A stretch of 27,748 nucleotides of DNA, taken from positions 1 to 27,748 of the forward strand of contig CAZUZS010000065.1 of assembly GCA_964624795.1 (NCBI GenBank), in the 5' to 3' direction. Below, piece by piece: positions 8,139 to 16,267 of this stretch (within the stretch, counting starts at the first letter, position 1; every line of letters begins with the position of its first letter). The position numbers were made by a program, and so were the translations under genes. This DNA comes from CAZUZS01 sp964624795 (GTDB taxonomy: Bacteria > Calditrichota > Calditrichia > RBG-13-44-9). The notes below the pieces were generated by a model that was given only the letters and a program-made list of their open reading frames with translations, made no database searches and was not told where the DNA came from.

Positions 8139-10082
8139 ATGAGTTTAAATGAAAAAGTGCAGGAAGGCAAGGCGCTGGAAGGCAATGCTCCGGCCGGTCC
8201 AATCGAGAAAAGGTGGGAGAGCCATCGACATGCGATTACGCTGGTAAGTCCGGCGAACAAGAAAAAACATACTGTTCTGGTCGTCGGAACCGGCCTGGCG
8301 GGCGCCTCAGCGGCCGCTTCACTCGCGGAATTGGGATACAACGTCAAGAGCTTCTGCATCCAGGACACACCTCGCCGCGCCCATAGCATTGCCGCGCAGG
8401 GCGGAATCAATGCCGCCAAGAATTATCAGAATGATGGCGACAGTGTGTGGCGCCTCTTTTACGACACGGTGAAAGGCGGCGATTTTCGCTCGCGCGAATC
8501 AAATGTTTACCGTCTGGCGGATTTGAGCACATCCATCATTGACCAGGCAGTGGCGCAGGGCGTTCCATTTGCCAGGGAATATGGCGGTTTATTGGCGAAT
8601 CGATCCTTCGGCGGTGCCCTGGTCTCCCGTACCTTCTACGCCCGTGGCCAAACCGGGCAGCAGTTGTTGCTGGGGGCTTATGGCGCCTTACTGCGGCAGG
8701 CAGACGAGGGCAAGGTACAGATATTTCCTCGCCGCGAGATGCTGGACCTGGTGATAATCGATGGACGGGCGCAGGGAATCGTCGTGCGTAACCTGATCAC
8801 CGGCGAAGTGGAGTCCTATTCCGGCGATGCGGTTGTTTTGGCAACCGGCGGCTATGCCAATGCCTATTATCTTTCTACCAACGCGAAAAATTCCAATGCC
8901 ACCGCCGCCTGGCGCTGCCATAAACGGGGGGCTTATTTTGCCAATCCCTGTTTTGTGCAGATTCATCCCACTTGCATTCCGGTTTCCGGCGATTACCAAT
9001 CGAAACTGACCCTGATGAGCGAGAGCCTTCGCAACGACGGGCGGGTTTGGGTTCCTGCCAAAAAACGCGACGAACGTCTGCCAAAAGATATACCGGAAGA
9101 GGAGCGGGATTACTACCTGGAGAGGCGCTACCCCGCATTTGGAAACCTGGTCCCGAGAGATGTTGCATCGCGGGCTGCCAAAACTGTTTGTGACGAGGGG
9201 CGGGGCGTGGGCGAGACCGGCAGGGCGGTTTACCTCGATTTTGCAGATACTATTAAGCAGAACGGGGTGAGTTACGTCGAGGACAAATACGGCAATCTTT
9301 TTGAAATGTATGAACGAATCACCGGCGAAAATCCCTACAAGACACCCATGAGAATTTACCCGGCGCTGCACTACGCCATGGGCGGGCTGTGGGTTGATTA
9401 TAATCTGATGAGCAACCTGCCTGGCCTGTTTGTGATTGGCGAAGCCAATTTTTCGGATCACGGCGCAAACCGGCTGGGTGCCAGCGCCCTGATGCAGGGA
9501 TTGGCAGACGGATATTTTGTCCTTCCGTATACGATCGGTAACTATATTGCAAAAGCCGGCTCGGAGCCGGCATCAACTGAACATCCTGCATTCAAGGAAT
9601 CGGAAAAGGAGATTGACGAATTTGAGAAACGCCTGACTTCAATCAAAGGGCGGAAAACAGTGCTGGAATTTCACCGTGAATTGGGGCTTCTGCTGTGGGA
9701 ATATGCAGGAATGTCCCGCAATGAAAACGGATTGAAAAATGTAATGGGACTGATTCCTGACCTGGAAAAGGATTTCTGGCAAAATGTGAACGTACCGGGA
9801 GATACAAAAGATTGGAATAAAAACCTGGAATTTGCGGGACGAGTCGCCGACTTCATGGAGCTGGGCGAATTGATTAGCCTGGACGCCCTTCATCGCAGGG
9901 AGTCGTGCGGGGCGCACTTCCGGGAAGAATTCCAGACCACCGATCACGAGGCGAAACGAGACGATGAAAATTATACTTACGTGGCTGCCTGGGAATACAC
10001 CGGCAAAGGCAAACCACCTGTCTTGCATAAAGAGCTGCTTACATTTGATTATGTAAAGCCAACTCAACGGAGCTACAAATAA
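8139..10082 (+). CDS. sdhA: Succinate dehydrogenase/fumarate reductase flavoprotein
   Basis: This is the catalytic subunit interconverting succinate and fumarate, 647 residues long. The dinucleotide-binding motif GTGLAG is at 50-55. His82 in RRAHSIAAQGG is the expected site of covalent FAD attachment. Substrate and catalytic residues are all in place: HPT at 276-278, Arg340 in VPRDVASR (the proton-shuttle arginine of the family), His411 in ALHYAMGG and Arg445 in ANRLGAS. The length and N-terminus suit the Bacillus/Bacteroidota-type SdhA family. GGAG lies 9 bases upstream of the ATG. The gene ends 9 bases before sdhB. Direction in vivo (oxidation or fumarate reduction) cannot be read from sequence. 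Confidence 0.96.
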   Translation: MSLNEKVQEGKALEGNAPAGPIEKRWESHRHAITLVSPANKKKHTVLVVGTGLAGASAAASLAELGYNVKSFCIQDTPRRAHSIAAQGGINAAKNYQNDGDSVWRLFYDTVKGGDFRSRESNVYRLADLSTSIIDQAVAQGVPFAREYGGLLANRSFGGALVSRTFYARGQTGQQLLLGAYGALLRQADEGKVQIFPRREMLDLVIIDGRAQGIVVRNLITGEVESYSGDAVVLATGGYANAYYLSTNAKNSNATAAWRCHKRGAYFANPCFVQIHPTCIPVSGDYQSKLTLMSESLRNDGRVWVPAKKRDERLPKDIPEEERDYYLERRYPAFGNLVPRDVASRAAKTVCDEGRGVGETGRAVYLDFADTIKQNGVSYVEDKYGNLFEMYERITGENPYKTPMRIYPALHYAMGGLWVDYNLMSNLPGLFVIGEANFSDHGANRLGASALMQGLADGYFVLPYTIGNYIAKAGSEPASTEHPAFKESEKEIDEFEKRLTSIKGRKTVLEFHRELGLLLWEYAGMSRNENGLKNVMGLIPDLEKDFWQNVNVPGDTKDWNKNLEFAGRVADFMELGELISLDALHRRESCGAHFREEFQTTDHEAKRDDENYTYVAAWEYTGKGKPPVLHKELLTFDYVKPTQRSYK

Positions 10083-10091
10083 GGAGAGCGT

Positions 10092-10847
10092 ATGCCCAAC
10101 CAATCGATGAAACTTCACCTGCGAATATGGCGGCAGCAAGGCCCAACCAGTCCGGGCAAACTTGTGTCGTACGAAATAGAAGATGTTTCACCCGATATGT
10201 CCTTCCTCGAAATGTTGGACGTTTTGAACGAAAGATTGATCAAAAATGGTGAACTTCCGGTGGAATTCGAGAGTGATTGCCGGGAAGGGATTTGCGGCAA
10301 CTGTGGCCTGGTCATAAACGGTATTCCACACGGTGGGCAGCATCGCACTGCCACCTGCCAGCTTCATATGCGGCACTTTCGGGATGGGCAAACCATTACT
10401 ATTGAGCCGTTCCGTGCAAAAGCATTTCCTGTGATAAAGGATCTGGTGGTTGACCGCAGCGCATTCGACCGGATTTTGGCCAAAGGCGGGTATATCTCGG
10501 TGCGCACCGGCAGTGCACCGGACGCGAATCTGATTCCTATTGCGAAAGAAATTGCGGACCAGGCGATGGACTCGGCGGAGTGCATTGGATGCGGCGCTTG
10601 CGTGGCAGCCTGTCCCAATGCATCGGCGTCCTTGTTTGTGAGCGCCAAAATCGCCCAATATGCACTCCTGCCGCAAGGTCAGCCAGAGCGCAAGCGACGT
10701 GCCTTAATGATGATTGATCAAATGGATGTGGAAGGATTCGGGAATTGTTCCAATCATGCAGAATGTGAGGCTGTCTGTCCCAAGGGGATTTCCATCACTA
10801 ATATTGCAAAAATGCGGAGAGAGTATTTTCACGCGTTATTAAAATAA
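10092..10847 (+). CDS. sdhB: Succinate dehydrogenase/fumarate reductase iron-sulfur subunit
   Basis: This subunit carries electrons from FAD to the quinone site. The 251-residue protein has all cluster ligands. The [2Fe-2S] cysteines are 63, 68, 71 and 89 (CREGICGNC, then TCQ). Cysteines 164, 167, 170 and 174 (CIGCGACVAAC) together with 219, 225 and 229 (CSNHAECEAVC) supply the [4Fe-4S] and [3Fe-4S] clusters. AAGGAGAG just before the ATG is a strong ribosome binding site and overlaps the sdhA stop. The gene is the last of the operon and is followed at once by an inverted repeat shared with the converging HU gene. Confidence 0.96.
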   Translation: MPNQSMKLHLRIWRQQGPTSPGKLVSYEIEDVSPDMSFLEMLDVLNERLIKNGELPVEFESDCREGICGNCGLVINGIPHGGQHRTATCQLHMRHFRDGQTITIEPFRAKAFPVIKDLVVDRSAFDRILAKGGYISVRTGSAPDANLIPIAKEIADQAMDSAECIGCGACVAACPNASASLFVSAKIAQYALLPQGQPERKRRALMMIDQMDVEGFGNCSNHAECEAVCPKGISITNIAKMRREYFHALLK

Positions 10848-10877
10848 AAAGCTGGCAAAAATCCATTAGCCAGCTTT
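10848..10877. terminator. Bidirectional terminator between sdhB and HU gene
   Basis: AAAGCTGGC at 10848-10856 pairs with GCCAGCTTT at 10869-10877. Read on the minus strand the stem runs into TTTTTATTTT, a good intrinsic terminator for the HU gene. On the plus strand the U-tract is short, but the hairpin sits directly at the sdhB stop. Confidence 0.75.
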
Positions 10878-10893
10878 CTAAATCGGAAAATCT

Positions 10894-10919
10894 AACCTTC
10901 AAGGACGTCCTTAAAGGTT
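10894..10919. repeat. 26-bp inverted repeat downstream of the HU gene
   Basis: The sequence from AACCTT (10894) to AAGGTT (10919) is an almost perfect palindrome of 13-bp arms with one mismatch, centred on GGACGTCC. It lies between the HU stop and the bidirectional terminator and may act as a second hairpin or an RNA-stabilising 3' structure. It has no U-tract. Confidence 0.5.
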
Positions 10920-10931
10920 TTGCGGAAAGAA

Positions 10932-11201
10932 TTAGAACATTTCTTTCAAACCCTTACCTGCTTTGAATACAGGAACCTTACGTGCCGGGATTTTAATCTT
11001 TTCACCGGTACGGGGATTGCGGGCTTCACGAGCCGGTCGGGCATTCACCTTGAAAGATCCAAAGCCAACCAGATTTACTGAGCCGTCTTTCTTCAATTCG
11101 CCTTTGACTGTATCCACAAAAGCAGTCAAAAAAGCGTCAGATTCTTTCCGACTTTTACCCGTATTTGATGCCAACGCATCGACCAATTCTTTTCTGTTCA
11201 T
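10932..11201 (-). CDS. DNA-binding protein HU
   Basis: This 89-residue protein is a standard-length histone-like HU. It opens with MNRKELVDALA. It keeps the GFGSFKVNARPAREARNPRTG region, whose beta-arm Arg/Pro residues insert into the minor groove, and ends with VPVFKAGKGLK. It would bind and bend DNA without sequence preference as a dimer in the nucleoid. GAAGGAGG sits 6 to 7 bases before the ATG. The gene is single, with its own promoter region and terminator. IHF-type specificity cannot be excluded but HU is more likely. Confidence 0.95.
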   Translation of the reverse strand: MNRKELVDALASNTGKSRKESDAFLTAFVDTVKGELKKDGSVNLVGFGSFKVNARPAREARNPRTGEKIKIPARKVPVFKAGKGLKEMF

Positions 11202-11246
11202 TATAGCCTCCTTCGTATTATGAGAAATACTTTATATTTTCAATAA

Positions 11247-11273
11247 TTTGTAACATTAACTGGAAAATGTCAA
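11247..11273 (-). promoter_or_regulatory. Candidate promoter of the HU gene
   Basis: On the minus strand TTGACA (11268-11273) is a perfect -35-like box. A TACAAA-like -10 (11247-11252) follows after 15 bases, which is short. The leader would be about 40 bases. The unusual spacing keeps confidence low. Confidence 0.4.
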
Positions 11274-11384
11274 GGGGAAATATTCAAGAATACTAAGTTT
11301 TTAGGGGTATTTAAGCCGTTTTTGCTAAAATTGGGGGGAAGAGGGATGACCGGAGCCATCCCATTATCGTTATTTGAACCGAGA

Positions 11385-11693
11385 TTAAATGTTTTTATCC
11401 AATCCCCGGTTTTGAATCAGTTCCTTAAATTGCGGCGATTCGAGAATCCGGTCGGCAACGGTCTTCAGTATCTCGTCACGGTCGTAGAAATTGTCATTAA
11501 TTCGTTTTGTGATTTCTGCGATTCTTACCGTCGATAAATTTCCTGTCGATTTGGAAAGTTCTTTCGCCTCCCTGGAAAGTTCTATCCTGTCGGCAGCCTT
11601 TTCCTTCCCAATCGGATTTGCTTTCTTTACCTGTTTCACGCCCATCACATAGTTTGATTTACTAATTTCATTTATTTTCATCGTGTTCACCAT
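11385..11693 (-). CDS. flgM: FlgM-like anti-sigma-28 factor
   Basis: This small 102-residue, Lys/Glu-rich protein has the FlgM layout. A disordered N-terminus carries an RIELSREAKELSK segment. A C-terminal VRIAEITKRINDNFYDRDEILKTVADRIL region matches the helical part of FlgM that binds sigma-28. FlgM holds FliA inactive until the hook is complete and FlgM is exported. It is the last gene of the fliS-fliD-flaG-fliT-like run, 6 bases after its neighbour. Start codons at 11693 and at 11681 (MKINEI) are both possible; AGGG precedes the first too closely. An imperfect inverted repeat at 11343-11362 (GGGATG/CATCCC) lies downstream without a U-tract. Confidence 0.7.
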   Translation of the reverse strand: MVNTMKINEISKSNYVMGVKQVKKANPIGKEKAADRIELSREAKELSKSTGNLSTVRIAEITKRINDNFYDRDEILKTVADRILESPQFKELIQNRGLDKNI

Positions 11694-11699
11694 CCCTGT

Positions 11700-12128
11700 T
11701 TAAACCATACGACTGAAAGTCTTCTCGCTGTTTACCTGCTTTTTAAAGCTTTTTAAAAAATTTTTGCCCTGATTCGCCTGACTCATCTTCCTCAGCAATT
11801 CCGATCTCTTATACTTCATAATATCGAATATTTCTTGATCAACTTTAGCAAGAATTTCAACTTTCGCTCTTATCAGCTCATTCATCTCCTGCTTTTCGTG
11901 AACTGTTAATCGAAGAGCGGGCCCGTTTTGCAGCTGGTCTTTCAAATCCGCAAACTTTGCAATTTTCTCTTTGCGCTCCTCAAGCAGCGTGTTGAATTCG
12001 GAATAATTCTCAGCTTCCAACAAAGAGAGACCATCCCGTGATAGTTGCGTGATCGCATCTACCAGCAATAATGTCGATTCTAATTTCGCTTTTTTCTCAG
12101 TTCTCATATCTGATTCAATATTTGACAT
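11700..12128 (-). CDS. FliT/FlgN-like flagellar export chaperone
   Basis: This protein of about 142 residues is predicted almost wholly helical, with long charged heptad-like stretches (LLLVDAITQLSRDGLSLLEAENYSEF and later LIRAKVEILAKVDQEIFDIM). It ends in a basic tail. Size, composition and position directly after fliD and flaG suggest the FliT class of chaperones, which bind the FliD cap protein before export. Sequence similarity in this class is weak, so the call rests largely on context. The ATG at 12128 overlaps the end of flaG; the frame is also open from TTG 12137, and a third start is ATG 12107. Confidence 0.55.
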   Translation of the reverse strand: MSNIESDMRTEKKAKLESTLLLVDAITQLSRDGLSLLEAENYSEFNTLLEERKEKIAKFADLKDQLQNGPALRLTVHEKQEMNELIRAKVEILAKVDQEIFDIMKYKRSELLRKMSQANQGKNFLKSFKKQVNSEKTFSRMV

Positions 12129-12507
12129 CCAGCTCAATGCCCTGCATTCCGTGCGTTTTCATTGATTCATTTAGGTATTCGAATTGTCTCACAAGATTTT
12201 CCGGTGGTATCTTCCGGACGACTTCACCGGTGACGGGATCAAGAACTTTAATTACAATTCGTCCGATCTCCCGGTTGATCTCAAATTGAATATTCACTCC
12301 GGCTTCTTTCAATTTTTCCCGCACATGGTGCGCAATTTCTACCATTTTGGGGAAATCTTTTTGCGAATCCTCCTTAGGCGCCTTGACAGTTTCGGGCATA
12401 GCCGTTTTCTTCGGTTCCGCTAAATGTGCTTCCTTACTTCCCTGTGATGCGGAAAATCCAGCGCGCGGTACCTGGTTTCCGTTTGTTTTTACAGAATAAA
12501 CTTCCAT
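12115..12507 (-). CDS. flaG: FlaG family flagellar protein
   Basis: The 130-residue protein has a variable, low-complexity N-terminal half and a conserved C-terminal FlaG domain (about residues 55-130: VREKLKEAGVNIQFEINREIG, IVIKVLDPVTGEVVRKIP, then ENLVRQFEYLNE). FlaG proteins occur beside fliD in many bacteria and affect filament length; the mechanism is unclear. AAAGGAGAG precedes the ATG. The gene follows fliD by 27 bases and overlaps the next gene, as in a tightly packed operon. Confidence 0.88.
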   Translation of the reverse strand: MEVYSVKTNGNQVPRAGFSASQGSKEAHLAEPKKTAMPETVKAPKEDSQKDFPKMVEIAHHVREKLKEAGVNIQFEINREIGRIVIKVLDPVTGEVVRKIPPENLVRQFEYLNESMKTHGMQGIELDVKY

Positions 12508-12534
12508 GTTTACTCTCCTTTTCCTTCTATGATA

Positions 12535-13947
12535 TTAACTCAATTGCAGCAGTGTCGATATGGACGCGTATTGTGCGGAATACTGGTTGTATGCCGCCTG
12601 CAACTGGGAAAATTGTTGACGATATCCTTCGATCCGGCGGTCCACCATCGCATCCATCCGGTCGATGCGACCGTTCAAGAGCTTGATCTGACCTTGCAGC
12701 ACATCCTTCCGCTTTTCAATGACACCATCACCGCCGGTGTAGTTGTCCATCAGGTCCACCAGGCGGGTGGCAAAACCGTCTGAAGAATTGAAAAGCGCCG
12801 AAACCTGGTCAAGATTTCCTTTGAGCATATCATCCAGTTCATCGGAATCCGATATGCTTAATTTTCCGTCGCGATCTGTGGTGATGCCGAGTTGTGCCAG
12901 GATAGTCGGCTCTCCCGCCGCCAGACCCGAGACCGGCTGCGATATTAAGTTTCGCAACTGCATCTTGAGTGTGTTTACCGCAAAATCGCCACTGAGCGCA
13001 GAACGCTCGTAGGTTGTGGTGTTGATACCTGTATTGGTTTTAATAAAATCCATGATGTCGTTGTAGGCATTCACAAACTCCTCGAGTTTGCTGTGGATAT
13101 TTTCAACATCATGATCAATATTCACGGTAATCGGGGTGGTGCCGGATTCCTGGGGCTGCAGCAGTTCAATAGTGAGCCCTTCGACTGCGTTTTCGATGGT
13201 GTTGGAACCTCGCTGAATTGTAATGCCGTCAACCTCAACAATCGCATCCAACTCACCCGAATCGTAAACGTAACCGCCGGAAGTCCCATTCATTGCCGTG
13301 GAGTCGTTCATTCCAATTGAAGACAGCAGGCTTCCGGTTACATCGGTTAGCGTCATCTCGTTCTCGGCGCCCGTTTCATCCGAAGTAAACACCAGCCTGC
13401 CGGTGGATGTCGTATCGTTGATTACCGACGCGCTGATTCCAATGTCGGTTGTGCTGTTAACCGCTGTTACAATTTTGTCAAGAACAGCCTCGTTATCGTC
13501 ATCGGCAGCAATCTCCACCGAAATCTGGTTTGCGACACCGTTCACAGTGACTTCGAAGGTGAATGTGCCGGCACCAAGGGAATTAAAGAGGTCGGTACCG
13601 TCCAGGGAATATTGATTGCTTACGATCTTGTCCGCTTTTGCCAGTTGTAAAACCGACATGCTGTGTGAGGTCACGGTAGAGGATGCGCCGGCGGTCACGG
13701 TCAGGTAAGAGTCGTCGCTTACCGATGCAGTTCGCTGGCCCAAAGTGGAAGTCCCATCGGTGTAAGTGAAATCCTTTGCCAGCGATTCGAGCGTGGTAAG
13801 TTTAGTTTTCAGTTTGCTGAAAAGAGATATCCTGTCATTAAGGCCATCTCGCTGGGACTCCAGCCGTACTACAGGCTGCCGTTCCATTGCGCGATAGCTT
13901 TGCAGCAGGATGTCAATACTGCCGGAATCTACTGATGAAATCATCAT
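12535..13947 (-). CDS. fliD: Flagellar filament cap protein FliD
   Basis: FliD (HAP2) caps the growing filament and helps fold exported flagellin. The 470-residue protein has the FliD N-terminal region (residues about 5-100, including SGSIDILLQSYRAMERQPV) and a variable Ser/Thr/Asp-rich middle. The C-terminal region (from about 260) ends in a coiled helix, LNGRIDRMDAMVDRRIEGYR and QFSQLQAAYNQ. The start has two adjacent ATG codons with AGGA a few bases upstream. It follows fliS by 11 bases. Confidence 0.95.
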   Translation of the reverse strand: MMISSVDSGSIDILLQSYRAMERQPVVRLESQRDGLNDRISLFSKLKTKLTTLESLAKDFTYTDGTSTLGQRTASVSDDSYLTVTAGASSTVTSHSMSVLQLAKADKIVSNQYSLDGTDLFNSLGAGTFTFEVTVNGVANQISVEIAADDDNEAVLDKIVTAVNSTTDIGISASVINDTTSTGRLVFTSDETGAENEMTLTDVTGSLLSSIGMNDSTAMNGTSGGYVYDSGELDAIVEVDGITIQRGSNTIENAVEGLTIELLQPQESGTTPITVNIDHDVENIHSKLEEFVNAYNDIMDFIKTNTGINTTTYERSALSGDFAVNTLKMQLRNLISQPVSGLAAGEPTILAQLGITTDRDGKLSISDSDELDDMLKGNLDQVSALFNSSDGFATRLVDLMDNYTGGDGVIEKRKDVLQGQIKLLNGRIDRMDAMVDRRIEGYRQQFSQLQAAYNQYSAQYASISTLLQLS

Positions 13948-13958
13948 TTAATCCTGTT

Positions 13959-14297
13959 TTATGTTAATTTAAATGCCGCGGCCCATGATCGTCTGAGATC
14001 TTCTAATATGTGAAGGGCCGTGTTATAATTCCCCGCATACAGGGAATCCTGGCAAAAACGATAAAGTCGAAAGAAACCTAAAGACACTTCCTGGTATTCG
14101 AAATTCAAGGCTGCGATCAATTCAGTGATCACTCTATTTGCCTTTTGTATATCGCTTTTTTTAATTGACACGATTGCCAGATCATAAAGTTTAAGTATCA
14201 ATTCGGTCGGATTGAGATTTAGAATCTGGTTCTGCTGGTACGCTGAAATCCCTTTCTGTTGCGTTGCCGGTCTGCGGTAGGTTAAAGCTGTATTCAT
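13959..14297 (-). CDS. fliS: Flagellin export chaperone FliS
   Basis: FliS binds the C-terminal D0 helix of flagellin in the cytoplasm and keeps it unpolymerised until export. The 112-residue protein has the FliS signature: an AYQQNQILNLNPTELILKLYD helix, a second helix with NRVITELIAALNFE, and a C-terminal helical region ending in RRSWAAAF. The ATG at 14297 is chosen because AAAAGGAG lies 8 bases upstream. The frame extends to 14336 but without a site. It starts the fliS-fliD-flaG-fliT-flgM run, just past the flagellin terminator, and may be read partly by read-through. Confidence 0.92.
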   Translation of the reverse strand: MNTALTYRRPATQQKGISAYQQNQILNLNPTELILKLYDLAIVSIKKSDIQKANRVITELIAALNFEYQEVSLGFFRLYRFCQDSLYAGNYNTALHILEDLRRSWAAAFKLT

Positions 14298-14349
14298 TAA
14301 TCGAACTCCTTTTCGATTCTCGGTTACAGGTTGCATTCATAATAACAGG

Positions 14350-14377
14350 AAGAAGCCCCTCTAAAAAGAGGCTTCTT
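14350..14377 (-). terminator. Terminator of the downstream flagellin gene
   Basis: AAGAAGCC at 14350-14357 pairs with GGCTTCTT at 14370-14377, extended inward by CCTCT/AGAGG, directly after the flagellin stop. The U-tract on the minus strand is poor, so it may be leaky and let transcription continue into fliS. Confidence 0.65.
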
Positions 14378-14384
14378 TGCCTGT

Positions 14385-15215
14385 TTAACGGAATAGAGAT
14401 AATAGATTGTTGGGTGCTGCATTCGCCTGCGATAACTGCACGGTCGCGGTTTGCTGAAGTATCTGGAGCTTGGTTACCTCCAGTTGTTCTTTGGCAATGT
14501 CCGCATCCATTATCCGGCTGGAAGCCGCATCCGAGTTGGTGATGGCAACCTGTAAGGTGGACTCCTTATAATCCAGGCGCTGCATGAGCGATCCCACGGT
14601 CTGAAGCTCGGAACTCACCGACTGAATGAAGCTGTCTATGCTCGCCAGGCCACCTACGGACGCGAGATCCGCGGTAGTGAGAGAATCGACGCCAAAAGTC
14701 GCAGAATCCAGGGTGGAGCTGAGATTCACCGTGATGCTATCACCACTATCCGCCCCTGTCTGAAATACTTTGCTGGTGAAATTGCCGTCGATCAAATGTG
14801 ATCCATTGAACTTGGTTTCGGCAATAACGTCGTCCACTTCATCCAATAAGTCCTGGATCTGTGTGAGCACGGCTGTTTGTTCTTCATCGCCGTAAGAACC
14901 GTTGCCTGCCTGCACCATCTTTTCCTTGATGGTAGTCAGAACATCATTAATGTTCTGTAGACCACCTTCGGCAACCGAGAGCACGTTTTTGGCTTCGCCA
15001 ACATTATTCAATGCGGCAGAGAGCGCACGTGAACGGGCTTCTAATTTCTTGGAAATGGTGTAGCCGGCAGGATCGTCTGCTGCAGAATTAATCCTTTTGC
15101 CACTGGCCAAACGCAGTTGATGAACACCAATCTTACTGTTGATGCTGTTCAACGCATTTAACGCATTTAATGCACCAATATTGGTGTTGATCCGGGAGCC
15201 ACTGTAAAAAGCCAT
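14385..15215 (-). CDS. Flagellin (second of two tandem copies)
   Basis: This is the structural subunit of the filament, 276 residues. The N-terminal D0/D1 region (residues 1-110) includes RLASGKRINSAADDPAGYTI. The C-terminal D0/D1 region contains SRIMDADIAKEQLEVTKLQI and ends in LLSLFR. Only a short variable Ser/Thr-rich middle lies between, so there is no large D2/D3 domain. It is a close paralogue of the copy at 15432-16262, nearly identical in the terminal regions and diverged in the middle. The gene has its own sigma-28-like promoter, a structured leader, an ACGGAGG ribosome binding site and a terminator. Confidence 0.97.
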   Translation of the reverse strand: MAFYSGSRINTNIGALNALNALNSINSKIGVHQLRLASGKRINSAADDPAGYTISKKLEARSRALSAALNNVGEAKNVLSVAEGGLQNINDVLTTIKEKMVQAGNGSYGDEEQTAVLTQIQDLLDEVDDVIAETKFNGSHLIDGNFTSKVFQTGADSGDSITVNLSSTLDSATFGVDSLTTADLASVGGLASIDSFIQSVSSELQTVGSLMQRLDYKESTLQVAITNSDAASSRIMDADIAKEQLEVTKLQILQQTATVQLSQANAAPNNLLSLFR

Positions 15216-15223
15216 AATAAATA

Positions 15224-15268
15224 CCTCCGTGTATTTGTGAAATTCTAACCTTCAGGCATCCATGCCTG
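15224..15268 (-). promoter_or_regulatory. Leader hairpin and SD with CsrA-type A-N-GGA motifs
   Basis: On the minus strand, CAGGCATGGATGCCTG (15253-15268) folds into a strong stem whose six-base loop is AUGGAU, an A-N-GGA presented as CsrA proteins prefer. The Shine-Dalgarno ACGGAGG (15224-15230) contains a second A-N-GGA. Two such sites, one in the ribosome binding site, are the classic layout for CsrA repression of flagellin translation. fliW and csrA lie 3.2 kb upstream. Confidence 0.6.
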
Positions 15269-15287
15269 ATTTTGTTGCCACTTTATA

Positions 15288-15314
15288 TTGTCGTCTTGTG
15301 AACGAGGAACTTTA
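15288..15314 (-). promoter_or_regulatory. Sigma-28 promoter of the downstream flagellin gene
   Basis: On the minus strand TAAAGTT (15308-15314) and GACGACAA (15288-15295) are separated by 12 bases. This is exactly the spacing of the flagellar sigma-28 consensus (TAAAGTT, then GCCGATAA). The -10 box matches at 6 of 8 positions. The leader would be about 65 bases. Confidence 0.72.
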
Positions 15315-15382
15315 GTTCAATTCATTTTCTTTGAATATTTGATGGGATATCGCTGCTACATAACCGATCTCTTACGCGCCTG

Positions 15383-15412
15383 AAATAAAAAAGGCCGTCC
15401 CGGAAGACGGCC
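15383..15412 (-). terminator. Terminator of the upstream flagellin gene
   Basis: GGCCGTC (15393-15399) and GACGGCC (15406-15412) form a GC-rich stem with a six-base loop. On the minus strand it is followed by TTTTTTATTT. It lies just after the stop of the flagellin ending at 15432 and is a clear intrinsic terminator. Confidence 0.88.
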
Positions 15413-15431
15413 TCTTCTAGTGGCTTTTTAC

Positions 15432-16262
15432 TTACCGGAACAAGCTCAGGACTCCTTGTGGGGCTGAGTTGGCCTGGGCTAACTGAACGGTCGACGTTTG
15501 CTGGAGTATCTGAAGTTTGGTCAACTCCAATTGCTCCTTGGCAATGTCTGCATCCATAATTCGGCTGGTTGCAGCATCTGTGTTGGTGATCGACGTAGAG
15601 ATTGTCTGCTCCTTGACATCCAAACGGGACATCAGAGAACCAACTTTCTGCAATTCGGTGCTCACCGTACTGATGGCAGAGGCCAGACTTGACAAGGTCG
15701 CAGAACTGCCGATATTGGCGGAAGTGAGACTGTTGAGGCTAAAATCCGCTGAATCAATATTAGCGGTCAGCGAAACACTCAACGTATCTCCGGCATCTGC
15801 ACCAGTCTGGAACGTTTTGCCGGTGAACTGATTATTCAGCAGTTCAGTGTTGTTGAATTTCGTCTCACTGATGATGTCGTCCACTTCACTAAGCATGTCC
15901 TGCACCTGGGTCACAATGGCACCCAATTCGTCGGCGCCGTAGGAACCGTTTCCAGCCTGGATAACCTTTTCCTTAATCCCTGCATAAATATCGTTGATAC
16001 TCTGCAAGCCGCCTTCCGCAACCGAGAGAATGTTCTTCATTTCGCCAACGTTGTTCAACGCAGCGGAGAGCGAGCGCGAGCGGGCTTCCAATTTCTTACC
16101 AATTGTGTAGCCTGCCGGATCGTCAGCTGCGCTGTTAATCCGTTTACCGGATGCGAGGCGCATTTGAACAGTGCCGATTTTGGAATTAATTGAATTGAGG
16201 GCGTTGAATGCATTTAATGCACCAACATTGGTATTAATGCGGGATCCGTTATAGTACGCCAT
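15432..16262 (-). CDS. Flagellin (first of two tandem copies)
   Basis: This second filament subunit is also 276 residues, with the same domain plan as its neighbour. A long N-terminal helix begins with SRINTNVGALNAFNALNS, and RLASGKRINSAADDPAGYTI follows. The middle is short and variable, and the C-terminal helix contains SRIMDADIAKEQLELTKLQI and ends in VLSLFR. It is first in transcription order. It has the best sigma-28-like promoter of the cluster, a leader of about 110 bases with several hairpins, an AAGGAGG ribosome binding site and a strong terminator, so the two flagellins are separate transcription units. Confidence 0.97.
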   Translation of the reverse strand: MAYYNGSRINTNVGALNAFNALNSINSKIGTVQMRLASGKRINSAADDPAGYTIGKKLEARSRSLSAALNNVGEMKNILSVAEGGLQSINDIYAGIKEKVIQAGNGSYGADELGAIVTQVQDMLSEVDDIISETKFNNTELLNNQFTGKTFQTGADAGDTLSVSLTANIDSADFSLNSLTSANIGSSATLSSLASAISTVSTELQKVGSLMSRLDVKEQTISTSITNTDAATSRIMDADIAKEQLELTKLQILQQTSTVQLAQANSAPQGVLSLFR

Positions 16263-16267
16263 AACAA

